Source: Microbacteriaceae bacterium (lineage in GTDB: Bacteria > Actinomycetota > Actinomycetes > Actinomycetales > Microbacteriaceae). Taken from it: a stretch of 64,000 bases of DNA. How positions within the stretch are numbered: position 1 is the first letter of the stretch; each line of letters begins with the position of its first letter. Below, piece after piece: positions 26,283-35,208 of the stretch. Below the pieces are notes generated by a model. It was not told the origin of the DNA. It saw only the letters and a program-made list of their open reading frames with translations, and searched no databases. The stretch is from assembly GCA_025352325.1 (NCBI GenBank), contig JANXTR010000025.1, positions 1 to 64,000 on the forward strand. Direction: 5' to 3'. A program made the position numbers and the translations under genes.

Positions 26283-28544
26283 GTGACTGAGGCACAGGGC
26301 ACCTCATCGTTGCGCACGATTCTGCCCCGATTGTTCTCGCGGGCCCAGCCGGTCGGAGCTGTCGATCGCCTGCTCAAGACGGTCAGGACGCACCATCCGA
26401 AGGCGGATGTCGCCCTCATCGAGCGTGCATATGCCGCGGCCGACAAGGCGCACGCCGGGCAACTGCGCAAGAGCGGCGAGCCGTACATCACCCATCCGGT
26501 CGCGGTGGCGCAGATCCTCGCCGACCTCGGGATCGGGCCCAAGACTCTCGCCGCCGCGCTCCTGCACGACACCGTCGAGGACACCGACTACACCCTCGAC
26601 ATGCTGCGGCACGACTTCGGCGACGAGATCGCCATGCTCGTGGATGGGGTCACGAAGCTTGACAAGCTGAAGTATGGCGACAGCGCGCAGGCCGAGACCG
26701 TGCGCAAGATGGTCGTCGCGATGTCGAAAGACATCCGCGTGCTGGTCGTGAAGCTCGCCGACCGCCTGCACAACGCGCGCACCTGGGGCTTCGTGCCCAC
26801 GGCGTCGGCGGAGCGCAAGGCGCGGGAGACCCTGGAGATCTACGCTCCGCTCGCGCACCGGCTCGGCATCCAGACCATCAAGTGGGAGCTCGAGGACCTC
26901 AGCTTCGCGGTGCTCTACCCGAAGCTCTACGTCGAGATCGAGAGCCTGGTGCGCAACCGCAGCCCGCAGCGCGAGGAGTTCGTGCAGCAGGTCATCGACT
27001 CGATTAACGAGGATCTGCGCGCCGACCGCATCAAGGGCCAGGTCGTCGGGCGACCGAAGCAGTACTACTCGATCTACCAAAAGATGGTGCTTCGGGGCCG
27101 CGAGTTCGACGAGATCTACGACCTGGTCGGCATCCGGATCCTGGTGAACAACATCCGCGACTGCTACGCGGTGCTCGGTGCGATCCACGCACGCTGGAAC
27201 CCGATCCCCGGCCGTTTCAAGGACTACATCGCGACGCCCAAGTTCAACCTCTATCAGTCGCTGCACACCACGGTCATCGGGCCGACGGGCCGCGCCGTTG
27301 AGATTCAAATCCGCACGCACGAGATGCACCAGCGGGCCGAGTTCGGCGTTGCTGCACACTGGAAGTACAAGGAGCGCGTCAACACGGGCCGCGGCGAGGA
27401 TCGGGCGAGCGAGAAGGCGCCGACCTCCGACAACGAGATGGCCTGGCTGGCGCACATCAGCGACTGGCAGTCCGAGACCGCCGATCCGGGCGAGTTCCTC
27501 GACAACCTGCGCTTCGAGATCGGGGCGAAGGAGGTCTACGTCTTCACGCCGCAGGGCAAGGTCATCGGCCTGCCCGCCGGCGGAACGCCCGTTGACTTCG
27601 CCTACGCCGTGCACACCGAGGTCGGCCACCGCACCATGGGCGCGAAGGTCAACGGGCGCCTAGTCCCGCTCGAGAGCGAGCTCGGCTCCGGCGACGTTGT
27701 CGAAGTATTCACCTCGAAGAATCCGGATGCCGGCCCTAGCCAGGACTGGCTGAATTTCGTCAAGAGTCCCCGAGCTCGCAACAAGATCCGCGGCTGGTTC
27801 ACGAAGGAGCGCCGCGAGGAGGCGGTCGAGCAGGGCAAGGACGCGATCGCCCGCGCCATGCGCAAGCAGAACCTGCCGCTGCAAAAGCTCATGAACCAGG
27901 ACGTGCTCAACGAGATCGCGGCGCAGCTGCGGTTCGAGGGCGTCGAGTCGCTCTACGCGGCGGTGGGCGAGGGGCACGTCTCCACCCAGTCGGTGATCGA
28001 GAAGGTGCTCGCGTCGCTGCAGACGGATGCCGACGCCGACGAGGCCGAGCTGCCGTTCACTCCGAAGGGCCGCGCGCGCCAGCTGCGGCCGAGCGACTCG
28101 GGCGTGCTCGTTCGTGGGGCACCTGACATCCTCGTCAAGCTCGCCAAGTGCTGCACACCGGTGCCCGGCGACGAGATCGTCGGCTTCGTCACACGCGGCA
28201 CGGGCGTCTCGGTGCACCGCACGGACTGCAACAACGTGAAGTCGCTGCTCGACGAGCCCGAGCGAATGATCGACGTCGAGTGGGCGCCGACCTCGTCGAG
28301 CCTGTTCCTGGTGCAGATCCAGGTCGAGGCGCTCGACCGCTCGGGACTCCTGTCGGATGTCACACGGGTGCTCTCCGAGAACCACGTCAACATCCTGTCG
28401 GCGACGGTCTCGACCTCGAGCGACCGCCTGGCGTTGAGCCGCTTCGTCTTCGAGATGGGCGACACCGTGCATCTGGACCGCCTACTGAACGCCGTGCGGC
28501 GCATCGAGGCCGTGTACGACGTATACCGCGTCAACGCGGGCTGA
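26283..28544 (+). CDS. rel: Bifunctional (p)ppGpp synthetase/hydrolase Rel
   Basis: This 753-aa stringent-response enzyme makes and degrades (p)ppGpp. Start GTG 26283 is 7 nt after GGAGG; GTG 26277 is in frame but too close. The HD hydrolase domain (about residues 45-195) has ALLHDTVEDTDYT with an intact HDxxED, so hydrolysis is expected. The synthetase domain (about 235-360) contains GRFKDYIATPKFNLYQSLHT, and the RFKD form is typical of bifunctional enzymes. TGS (about 400-465, VYVFTPQGKVIGLPAGGTPV), the helical/zinc-finger region with AKCCTPVPGDEIVGFVTRG, and an ACT domain at the end follow. The 3' end overlaps a convergent gene by 14 bp. Confidence 0.97.
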   Translation: MTEAQGTSSLRTILPRLFSRAQPVGAVDRLLKTVRTHHPKADVALIERAYAAADKAHAGQLRKSGEPYITHPVAVAQILADLGIGPKTLAAALLHDTVEDTDYTLDMLRHDFGDEIAMLVDGVTKLDKLKYGDSAQAETVRKMVVAMSKDIRVLVVKLADRLHNARTWGFVPTASAERKARETLEIYAPLAHRLGIQTIKWELEDLSFAVLYPKLYVEIESLVRNRSPQREEFVQQVIDSINEDLRADRIKGQVVGRPKQYYSIYQKMVLRGREFDEIYDLVGIRILVNNIRDCYAVLGAIHARWNPIPGRFKDYIATPKFNLYQSLHTTVIGPTGRAVEIQIRTHEMHQRAEFGVAAHWKYKERVNTGRGEDRASEKAPTSDNEMAWLAHISDWQSETADPGEFLDNLRFEIGAKEVYVFTPQGKVIGLPAGGTPVDFAYAVHTEVGHRTMGAKVNGRLVPLESELGSGDVVEVFTSKNPDAGPSQDWLNFVKSPRARNKIRGWFTKERREEAVEQGKDAIARAMRKQNLPLQKLMNQDVLNEIAAQLRFEGVESLYAAVGEGHVSTQSVIEKVLASLQTDADADEAELPFTPKGRARQLRPSDSGVLVRGAPDILVKLAKCCTPVPGDEIVGFVTRGTGVSVHRTDCNNVKSLLDEPERMIDVEWAPTSSSLFLVQIQVEALDRSGLLSDVTRVLSENHVNILSATVSTSSDRLALSRFVFEMGDTVHLDRLLNAVRRIEAVYDVYRVNAG

Positions 28545-29118
28545 CGACCGCGCCTGCGCCCCGCAGCACCCAGCCGCCCAGCAATTCGGTGAGGCGCTTG
28601 GCCGCTCGACGCTTCTCGGGCAGGTTGCGGCGGCGGTTCAGCACCTCGCGGCATTCCTCGACGCCGAAGCCGCCCAGCCGGGCGAGTTCGAGGATCGCCT
28701 CGCACTCGACGGTGCTCAGCGACTCCCGGAATCTCGCCAGATCGACGGCGGTGCGAAGGGGAGAGGTGACGGACGCCGCGCCCAGGGCGACCCGGTCGGA
28801 GGGATCGAGCACGAGCTCGCGTACCCGCACCAGCGGGCTGAGCGGCAGACGTGCGCGCGCACCGAGGTCGACGCAGAACTCGTCCACGCGGGGGAGCGCG
28901 ACCGTCGCCCCCCAGACCCAGGCGGCGCTGCCGAGCTCGGCGATCAGCCGGGGGGAGCGGTCGCCGAGCACGGCCGCGGCCCGGTGCGCCGGGCCCTCGA
29001 GCTCGTCGATGGGGCACCAGCCCGCCGCGAGTTCATAAAGCTCGCCGTCCAGGCGCATCGCCCCGAGTTCGGCGGCCGGGATGTCGCGGTTGGTGAGCAC
29101 GGGAGCGAGGCGGGGCAT
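28531..29118 (-). CDS. Hypothetical protein, weakly AbiEi-like
   Basis: The product is 195 aa from ATG 29118 (MPRLAPVLTNRDIPAAELGA). The layout is a short N-terminal region (LDGELYELAAGWCPI), a middle with AWVWGATVALP and VTSPLRTAVDLARF, and an Arg-rich helical end (EVLNRRRNLPEKRRAAKRL). It resembles proteins annotated in actinobacteria as AbiEi-family antitoxin-like, in which the VTSPxRTAxDLAR segment is typical. The winged-helix N-terminus usual for those antitoxins is not clear, and no AbiEii-type nucleotidyltransferase lies next to it. It converges on rel. Function unknown. Confidence 0.6.
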   Translation of the reverse strand: MPRLAPVLTNRDIPAAELGAMRLDGELYELAAGWCPIDELEGPAHRAAAVLGDRSPRLIAELGSAAWVWGATVALPRVDEFCVDLGARARLPLSPLVRVRELVLDPSDRVALGAASVTSPLRTAVDLARFRESLSTVECEAILELARLGGFGVEECREVLNRRRNLPEKRRAAKRLTELLGGWVLRGAGAVVSPR

Positions 29119-29230
29119 CCCGCGATCGTGACGCACTCGCGTGGTCGCGGTCGGCATCCGGTACCGTTCGGTGGACTCAGCACCCTGTGGAAAGCGGCGC
29201 GGACGCCGCTGGACCTGCGAACCGGAGGAG

Positions 29231-30481
29231 CTACGAGCCCAGCGCGTCCAGCCAGATCTGGCGCGCGGCGAGAGCCTCTTCGGCGTCCTTGATCTTGCGG
29301 GCGTCGCCGGCCTTCGTCGCGGCGGCCAACTCGACCTCCAGCTTCTCGATCGCGGCCGTCAGCTGCGACGCCAGGCCGTCCGAGCGGGCCTGCTTCTCGG
29401 GGTTGGACTTGTTCCAGTGGTCCTCGTCGAGCTTGCGAACCGCCGTCTCGACCTTCCGCATGCGGTCTTCGACCGACTTCATCGAATCGCGCGGGATCTT
29501 GCCGATGGCGTCCCACTTGCGCTGGATGCCGAGCAGCTTCTCTTTTGCAACGTTGCGATCGGTCTCGGTGAGCAGCGGTTCCGCCTCGGTCAGGAGGGCC
29601 AGCTTCTGCTCGAGGTTGGCCGAGAACTCGACCTCGTCCTGGGCATCCACCTCGGCCTTGGCCGCGTAAAGTACGTCGCCAGCTGCCTTGAAGCGGGCCC
29701 ACAGGGCGTCGTCGACCTTCTTGCCAGCGCGTCCCGCCGACTTCCAGTCGTCGAGCAGGTTGCGGTAGTCCGGGATCGCCGCGGTGCCCTTGTTCGCCAG
29801 CGACTCCGCCTTCTCGGCGAGTTCCTGCTTGCGGGTGCGGGCCTCGCGATGGGTGCCGTCGAGCTCGGAGAAAAACGCCTTACGGTGGCCTTCAATCGTG
29901 GTGCGCGCGGCACGGAATCGCTTCCACAGCTCGTCGCCTTCAGTCTTGGGAAGGCGCGGGCCCTCCTGCTGGTGGGCCTGCCAGCTAGCGAAGAGCTCGT
30001 CCAGCTGGGTGGTGACGAGTTTCCACTGCGCCTTCGCGGGATCCTGCGCCGCGAGCGCCTCAACCTCGGCCACCAGCCTCTCGCGCTCGGTGATGGCGTC
30101 GGTGACGGCGGCCTTGGCCTCCGCGCCCTGCTTCTCGGTGAGTTCGCCGACGCTGCCGCTGAGCTTGTCGAGGCGCGCGGTGAGGGATGCCAGATCGCCG
30201 ACCGCATTCGCACCCGAGACCGCGGTCTTCAGGTGCACGATCGCCTTGGCGACGTCGCGGGCCGGAGCCCCGCCGCGCACGCGCTGCTCGAGCAAAGCCA
30301 CCTGACCGGCGAACTCCACATACTTGCGCTCGAAGTAGGCGAGAGCCTCCTCCGGCGTCGCGTCCGGATACTGGCCGACGGTGCGTTCGCCCTCGACCTC
30401 CCGCACGTACACGGTGCCGTCATCGTCGACGCGACCCCACGGGGTCTGATCGTCTGTCGCCACTTCTGCCAACCTCGTCAT
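29231..30481 (-). CDS. DUF349-domain protein
   Basis: The product is 416 aa from ATG 30481 (MTRLAEVATDDQTPWGRVDD). After a short N-terminal segment (TVYVREVEGERTVGQYPDAT) the protein is almost wholly alpha-helical, with several copies of the ~75-residue DUF349 unit. Each carries a W..FR/FK..-type core: LWKRFRAARTTIEGHRKAFF, LWARFKAAGDVLYAAKAEVD and KWDAIGKIPRDSMKSVEDRM. Highly charged and probably an extended coiled rod. Members are widespread in actinobacteria; function unknown. It lies upstream of the cyclophilin gene's end on the same strand, separated by ~70 bp. Confidence 0.9.
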   Translation of the reverse strand: MTRLAEVATDDQTPWGRVDDDGTVYVREVEGERTVGQYPDATPEEALAYFERKYVEFAGQVALLEQRVRGGAPARDVAKAIVHLKTAVSGANAVGDLASLTARLDKLSGSVGELTEKQGAEAKAAVTDAITERERLVAEVEALAAQDPAKAQWKLVTTQLDELFASWQAHQQEGPRLPKTEGDELWKRFRAARTTIEGHRKAFFSELDGTHREARTRKQELAEKAESLANKGTAAIPDYRNLLDDWKSAGRAGKKVDDALWARFKAAGDVLYAAKAEVDAQDEVEFSANLEQKLALLTEAEPLLTETDRNVAKEKLLGIQRKWDAIGKIPRDSMKSVEDRMRKVETAVRKLDEDHWNKSNPEKQARSDGLASQLTAAIEKLEVELAAATKAGDARKIKDAEEALAARQIWLDALGS

Positions 30482-30552
30482 CGAGTCCGGCGGCCTCTCG
30501 CCGAACGGCATCCAGCCTATTGCACGCCTTCGCGCGCGAAAACGGCCTGCCG

Positions 30553-31359
30553 CTACTTGAGCGTGAAGCCGGTGATCTTCGTGGGGATGGTCGGGGAGCC
30601 GTCGGTGGTGCTCCCGCCGCTCCCGGCGGTGATCCCGCCTGCGACGATCGTGCTCCTCAGCTGGTCGAGCCCGCTCGTGATGGTGCCGATCACGGTGTAG
30701 CCGCCCGCCGCATCCGCCGGGATGGTCGAGTCGTTAAAGGCGATGAAGAACTGGTGGCCGTTGCTGTAGCCGTTTCCGCTCGCGCGGGCCATCGCGATGG
30801 TGCCCGCCTTGTAGATGTTGTCCTTCGGCGCGTTCTCGACAGGTCCGTACGAGAAGGCCGAGTCGGCGGCGCCGGTGCCGTTGAGGGAACCGCACTGCAG
30901 GATCCCGAACCCGGTGCTCTCGGCGAGCCGGTGACAGGTCTTGCCCGGGTAGTAGCCGTCGTTGACGTCCTGGATGATGCCCGAGACGGCCTGCGGAGCC
31001 GCGGCCCCGTCGAGCGAGACGCCGAGCGCGACGTCGTTGAGCGTGACGGTGCCGGTCCAGGTGCGAGCGGCCGCGAGGCTCGGATCGGGCGCGCCCACGT
31101 TGGCCTGCGCCGAGGCGGAGGCCGAGGGGATGGCGGAGGCCGATGCGGACGCCGAGGCGGTCGCGCCGGGTCCGGCCTGGAAGTAGAAGATCTGGGTAGC
31201 GGCGGCGGCGCCGGCGATCAGAACGACGAGTCCGATCGCGATCACGTTGTCGCGGAACTTACGCTTCGTGGCACGGCTGTGCACCTCTTGGCGGGCGTTA
31301 TACACCTTCAGCCGGTCGCGTGCTTCGCGCGCGGCGCGCTCCTGGTTCTTCGATGCCAA
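30553..31359 (-). CDS. Membrane-anchored cyclophilin-type peptidyl-prolyl isomerase
   Basis: Read from TTG 31359 (268 aa), which has GGGAG 7 nt upstream; ATG 31407 is an alternative without a ribosome site. The N-terminus is basic and helical (NQERAAREARDRLKVYNARQ). One membrane span follows (NVIAIGLVVLIAGAAAATQI), then an Ala/Ser-rich linker and a cyclophilin domain outside the membrane. Catalytic-region motifs are YPGKTCHRLAESTGFGILQC (catalytic Arg after His) and NGHQFFIAFNDS. The domain speeds proline cis/trans switching in exported proteins. Divergent from rarA, 78 bp apart. Confidence 0.9.
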   Translation of the reverse strand: MASKNQERAAREARDRLKVYNARQEVHSRATKRKFRDNVIAIGLVVLIAGAAAATQIFYFQAGPGATASASASASAIPSASASAQANVGAPDPSLAAARTWTGTVTLNDVALGVSLDGAAAPQAVSGIIQDVNDGYYPGKTCHRLAESTGFGILQCGSLNGTGAADSAFSYGPVENAPKDNIYKAGTIAMARASGNGYSNGHQFFIAFNDSTIPADAAGGYTVIGTITSGLDQLRSTIVAGGITAGSGGSTTDGSPTIPTKITGFTLK

Positions 31360-31424
31360 GGCCGTACTCCCGTGGTCGCGGCGGGTCTGGTTCCGCCAGA
31401 AGAACATTAGTCGGACGAGCCGCA

Positions 31425-31430
31425 TACGCT
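31425..31430 (+). promoter_or_regulatory. -10 element TACGCT, 7 nt before rarA ATG
   Basis: A leaderless arrangement on the plus strand in the short region shared with the divergent cyclophilin gene. Confidence 0.55.
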
Positions 31431-31437
31431 GTTCAGC

Positions 31438-32808
31438 ATGAGCTCTCAGGCCGGACTCCGCAGCGGGTCGACTCCGCTGGCCGTGCGGATGCGTCCGACG
31501 TCGCTCGATGAGGTGGCGGGGCAGTCGCACCTGCTCAAGCCCGGGTCGCCGCTTGTCAACCTCGCGAACGACGCGACCGGGGCATCCGGATCGGTGTCGG
31601 TGATTCTCTGGGGGCCGCCTGGCACCGGGAAGACGACTTTGGCGCAGGCGATCGCGCACAGCTCGGGTCGCAAGTTTGTCGAGCTGTCGGCGGTGACGGC
31701 CGGCGTCAAGGATGTGCGCGAGGTCATGGAGGGCGCGCGTGCCAACAGCGACCTGTACGGGGTTTCGACCGTCCTGTTCCTCGACGAGATCCATCGCTTC
31801 AGCAAGGCCCAGCAGGACGCGCTGCTGCCCGGGGTCGAGAACGGCTGGGTGATCCTGGTCGCGGCCACGACCGAGAACCCCTCCTTTTCGGTGATCGCGC
31901 CGTTGCTCTCCCGGTCGCTCCTGCTGACGCTCGAGACGCTGAGCGACGACGATCTCGTGACGCTGGTGGATCGCGCGGTGTCTGACCCACGCGGCCTGCG
32001 CGGTGCCGTCGTTCTCGAAGATGAGGCCCGCGCCATGATCGTGCGGCTCGCGTCAGGTGACGCCCGGCGCGCGCTCACTGCGCTGGAAGCCGCCGCCATC
32101 TCCGCCTCGGCCGGAGTCGACGAACTCGACATCGACGAGGAGGCCGCGGGACTCCCGACCATCACCGTCGACATCGTCGCCTCGACGGTCGACCGCGCGC
32201 TGCTGCGGTACGACCGGCAGGGCGACGAGCACTACGACGTCATCAGCGCGTTCATCAAGTCGATCCGCGGTTCCGACGTCGACGCCGCGCTGCACTACCT
32301 CGCCCGGATGATCGAGGCGGGGGAGGACCCGCGCTTCATCGCCCGACGCGTCATGATCAGCGCGGCGGAGGACATCGGCATGGCCGACCCCCAGGCGCTG
32401 CCCATCGCGGTGGCCGCCGCGCAGGGCGTCCAGCTGATCGGAATGCCCGAGGGCCGCATCCTCCTCGCCGAGGCCGTCGTCTATCTGGCGACCGCGCCGA
32501 AGTCCAATGCCTCACACAAAGGGCTGGATGCCGCGATCGCCGACGTGCGCGTCGGCAAGATCGGGCGCATCCCGAAGCCACTGCGCGATGCGCACTACCC
32601 CGGCGCGAAGCGGCTCGGCCATGGAGCCGGGTACCAGTACTCCCACGACGCCGACTTCGGCGTGGCCACGCAGCAGTACCTGCCCGACGAGCTGGTGGGC
32701 ACGCGGTACTACGAGCCGACCGGCCACGGCAACGAGCGGGATGTCGCGGCCCGGCTCGAGAAGATCCGCGCCATTCTTCGAGGGCAACAGAGTCTGCGGG
32801 GCGACTGA
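31438..32808 (+). CDS. rarA: Replication-associated recombination ATPase RarA (MgsA)
   Basis: This 456-aa clamp-loader-like AAA+ ATPase acts at stalled replication forks. Walker A is [16 protein letters not shown], Walker B is [20 protein letters not shown], and sensor 1 is [14 protein letters not shown] with LLSR carrying the arginine finger region. The MgsA C-terminal domain (residues ~270-440) includes [30 protein letters not shown] and the terminal [20 protein letters not shown], all typical. ATG 31438 follows a TACGCT hexamer by 7 nt. Confidence 0.96.
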   Translation: MSSQAGLRSGSTPLAVRMRPTSLDEVAGQSHLLKPGSPLVNLANDATGASGSVSVILWGPPGTGKTTLAQAIAHSSGRKFVELSAVTAGVKDVREVMEGARANSDLYGVSTVLFLDEIHRFSKAQQDALLPGVENGWVILVAATTENPSFSVIAPLLSRSLLLTLETLSDDDLVTLVDRAVSDPRGLRGAVVLEDEARAMIVRLASGDARRALTALEAAAISASAGVDELDIDEEAAGLPTITVDIVASTVDRALLRYDRQGDEHYDVISAFIKSIRGSDVDAALHYLARMIEAGEDPRFIARRVMISAAEDIGMADPQALPIAVAAAQGVQLIGMPEGRILLAEAVVYLATAPKSNASHKGLDAAIADVRVGKIGRIPKPLRDAHYPGAKRLGHGAGYQYSHDADFGVATQQYLPDELVGTRYYEPTGHGNERDVAARLEKIRAILRGQQSLRGD

Positions 32809-32820
32809 CCGCCGACCTCC

Positions 32821-32853
32821 TGACGGCGCCTTGACGGCGCCTTGACGGCGCCC
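32821..32853 (+). repeat. Three direct 11-bp repeats between rarA and the DUF1996 gene
   Basis: TGACGGCGCCT, TGACGGCGCCT, TGACGGCGCCC follow one another without gaps and a fourth TGAC starts next. An 11-bp period puts all copies on one face of the helix, as for OmpR/PhoP-type response-regulator boxes. They end 37 bp before ATG 32891. Confidence 0.75.
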
Positions 32854-32890
32854 TGACACTCCTCGAACATGGGAGGCGTTCTCTGGGCAG

Positions 32891-34009
32891 ATGGCGAAGA
32901 AGACACCCTCCAGGACCCCGTCCGAACCCACGTCCAACTCCATGCCCGGGGAGCCAGTGTCGGCGACGGCGCACCGAGTCGCCGACTGGTCGGGACAGGA
33001 GCTGGCGTACGCGCCGCCGCCTTGACGGCTGCGACACGGCCGCACGATCGCGGCGATCGTGATCGGAGCCCTCGTGATCGCGGGCGGGTCCACCGCGATC
33101 ATCGCCTCCGCGCTGAGCGGCGCGGTGCCTCCCGAGTCGATGGCCGGGATGTCGGGCACGAGCGGGTCACCAAGTGCCTCGGCGGCGGTCGGCCCGACCG
33201 TGATCACCGCCGGTTTCCCCACAGGAGGGCCCGGCATCTTCACCGACACCTGCCTGCGCACGAAGACGGCCCCGGACGACCCAATTCGGATGCACGGAAT
33301 GCCCGGCAGTTCGATGCAGCACGACTTTTTCGGCAACACCGCGACGACGGCGAGCAGTGTCACGCGAGACCTCGTCGGCGGCTCGACGAGTTGCACGACG
33401 AGCGCAGACGCCTCGGCGTACTGGACGCCAGTGCTCTTCCGGAACGGGACGGCCATGACGCCGAAGGGCACCCTGGTCTACTGGCGAGCTCCGAAGGGGG
33501 CGCAGGCGTCAGTTCAGACCGTCCCCGCCGGGCTGACGATGATCGCCGGCAACGAAGCGGCCGATGCGCCGCAGGGCAAGGCGGTCATCGGGTGGGGGTG
33601 CACCGGCCGAACTCAGCTGCGGCTGTCGGACTCGCCGCGGGACTGCACCTCGGGATCCCAGCTCCGGCTGACGATCGCGTTCCCGAACTGCTGGGACGGC
33701 ACGACCCTCGACGGGTCGAAACAGACCAACGTGGTGGCGCTGACGGGCACGGCATGCCCGGCGTCGTATCCGGTCCAGATCCCGCAGGTGGTGGTGCATG
33801 TGATCTACCCGACGTCGTTGACCTCAGGTCTGACCCTCTCGATCAGTCCGACGTTGCAGGGGTCTGTGACGACCGCGCACGCCGACTTCATGAACGGATG
33901 GAACGAGCCCGTCCTCACCGCCGATGTGACGGCGTGCGTCGTCACCGGCACCCGCTGCGGACCGGTGAGCGGAGCGGATGCCACGCCGAGGGGCGGACAG
34001 GTGGGCTGA
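32891..34009 (+). pseudogene. DUF1996-domain secreted protein interrupted by TGA
   Basis: ATG 32891 (MAKKTPSRTPSEPTSNS) opens a frame that stops at TGA 33023-33025 after 44 codons. It then continues in the same frame through a basic stretch (RLRHGR), a membrane/signal segment (TIAAIVIGALVIAGGSTAII) and a complete DUF1996 domain to 34009. Domain marks are MQHDFFGN, LTIAFPNCWDGTTLDG and HADFMNGWNEPVL. DUF1996 proteins are secreted and of unknown function, with a conserved Trp/His/Asp set. The single in-frame TGA lies in the cytoplasmic tail. Reinitiation at GTG 33059 could still give a 316-aa product with a shortened signal anchor, so the domain may not be lost. Confidence 0.75.
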
Positions 34010-34031
34010 GGGGTCGTCGCTGGTCGGTCTG

Positions 34032-34192
34032 CTAAGCTTTGCCGGTTCGCCTCCGAGGCGGACACATCCCATCCCACAACTCACCGGCGCCGCGACGTGC
34101 GCCCGGGCCCTGTTCGTCAGGATTATGAGGGAGGTGGCGATGTACGTCCGTGAGCAGCGACATCCGCTGCCATGTCATCTGGAAGGTATTAC
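34032..34192 (+). promoter_or_regulatory. Long leader and likely promoter of rpsD
   Basis: A -10-like TAAGCT (34032-34037) is followed by ~150 nt of leader before GTG 34193. The leader includes a GC-rich hairpin (CGCCTC/GAGGCG around 34050-34062). Ribosomal protein S4 often controls its own synthesis through mRNA structure, so the leader may be regulatory; no known S4-binding fold could be confirmed by eye. Confidence 0.4.
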
Positions 34193-34822
34193 GTGTCGAC
34201 CAAGTCCCGCACTCGCAGCAAGACCCGCCTCTCGCGCGCTCTGGGCATCCCGCTCACGCCGAAGGCGGCCAAGTACCTCGAGAAGCGCCCGTACGCTCCT
34301 GGTGAGCACGGCCGCACCAAGCGCAAGACCGACAGTGACTACGCCGTCCGTCTGCGCGAGAAGCAGCGTCTGCGGGCCCAGTACGGCATCCGCGAGGCCC
34401 AGCTCAAGATCGTTTTCGCCGAGGCCCGCAAGGCCCAGGGCCTGACCGGTGAGAACCTGGTCGAGCTCCTCGAGATGCGTCTCGACGCGCTCATCGTCCG
34501 TTCGGCCATCGCCCGCACCACGGCGCAGGCGCGCCAGATGGTCGTGCACCGCCACATCCTGGTCGACGGCAAGCTCGTCGACCGTCCGTCGTTCCGCGTG
34601 AAGCCGGGTCAGCTCATCCACGTCAAGCCACGCTCGGAGGGCATGGAGCCCTTCCAGGTCGCCGCTGCCGGTGGCCACGTCGACCTGCTGCCGAAGACCC
34701 CGGGTTACCTCGAGGTCGAGCTCGACAAGCTGCAGGCGCGTCTGATCCGTCGCCCAAAGCGCGCCGAGGTCCCGATCACCGCTGAGGTTCAGCTCGTAGT
34801 CGAGTACTACGCGGCTCGCTAG
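34193..34822 (+). CDS. rpsD: 30S ribosomal protein S4
   Basis: This 209-aa protein nucleates assembly of the small subunit by binding the 5' domain of 16S rRNA. GTG 34193 (VSTKSRTRSKTRLSRALGI) has GGAAGG 6 nt upstream; the ORF open from 34172 is longer but lacks a site. This is the C-minus form without zinc cysteines near the N-terminus. The S4 RNA-binding domain is seen at LLEMRLDALIVRSAIARTTA to HRHILVDGKLVDRPSFRV. Single gene with its own terminator. Confidence 0.97.
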   Translation: MSTKSRTRSKTRLSRALGIPLTPKAAKYLEKRPYAPGEHGRTKRKTDSDYAVRLREKQRLRAQYGIREAQLKIVFAEARKAQGLTGENLVELLEMRLDALIVRSAIARTTAQARQMVVHRHILVDGKLVDRPSFRVKPGQLIHVKPRSEGMEPFQVAAAGGHVDLLPKTPGYLEVELDKLQARLIRRPKRAEVPITAEVQLVVEYYAAR

Positions 34823-34838
34823 AAATCAGTACGTCGAG

Positions 34839-34865
34839 AGGCCCCGGTTCACGCCGGGGCCTTTC
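34839..34865 (+). terminator. Terminator after rpsD
   Basis: AGGCCCCGG (34839-34847) pairs with CCGGGGCCT (34854-34862) around TTCACG, followed by TTC, 17 bp after the rpsD stop. Confidence 0.85.
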
Positions 34866-34913
34866 GCGTATGGTGGACGCTGACCACTGAACCCCCACGC
34901 AAGGAGAATCACG

Positions 34914-35126
34914 ATGAAGGGTCTCGTCCTTCTGATCCTGGGAGTCGCCGCGGGCTTCGTGGCCGCTCACTACGTCTCCAAGAGCCCTCAGGGCAAGCAG
35001 TTCTTCGATGACATCGACGCGCGGGCTCACGACTTCGGCGACGCCGTGGTCGACGGGTACAAGACCCGCGAGGCCGAACTGCGGGCCGCAGCCGACGGCA
35101 TCGTCTCCGACTTCCGAGCCCGCTAG
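34914..35126 (+). CDS. Small membrane-anchored protein (YtxH-like layout)
   Basis: The product is 70 aa from ATG 34914, with an excellent AAGGAG ribosome site. One N-terminal membrane span (MKGLVLLILGVAAGFVAAHY) is followed by a charged amphipathic helix (KSPQGKQFFDDIDARAHDF and onwards to VSDFRAR). The layout recalls YtxH-type stress-associated proteins, but the match is only structural. It lies between rpsD and alaS; 82 bp separate it from alaS. Function unknown. Confidence 0.8.
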   Translation: MKGLVLLILGVAAGFVAAHYVSKSPQGKQFFDDIDARAHDFGDAVVDGYKTREAELRAAADGIVSDFRAR

Positions 35127-35208
35127 TCCCGCGCCGGCGCGCTGCGCGCCTTCGCTCCATCCAGGTACCGCCGCGCCCTCACCGCGCGAGCACTAGGAAC
35201 AGATCACC

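Noticed and set aside
32821-32853. CRISPR array
   Set aside because: The repeat units are 11 bp and contiguous, without spacers; no cas genes are in the window.
33023-33025. TGA in the DUF1996 frame as a selenocysteine codon
   Set aside because: No SECIS-like hairpin follows, the codon sits in a variable cytoplasmic tail and not at a redox site, and no selenoprotein genes are in view.
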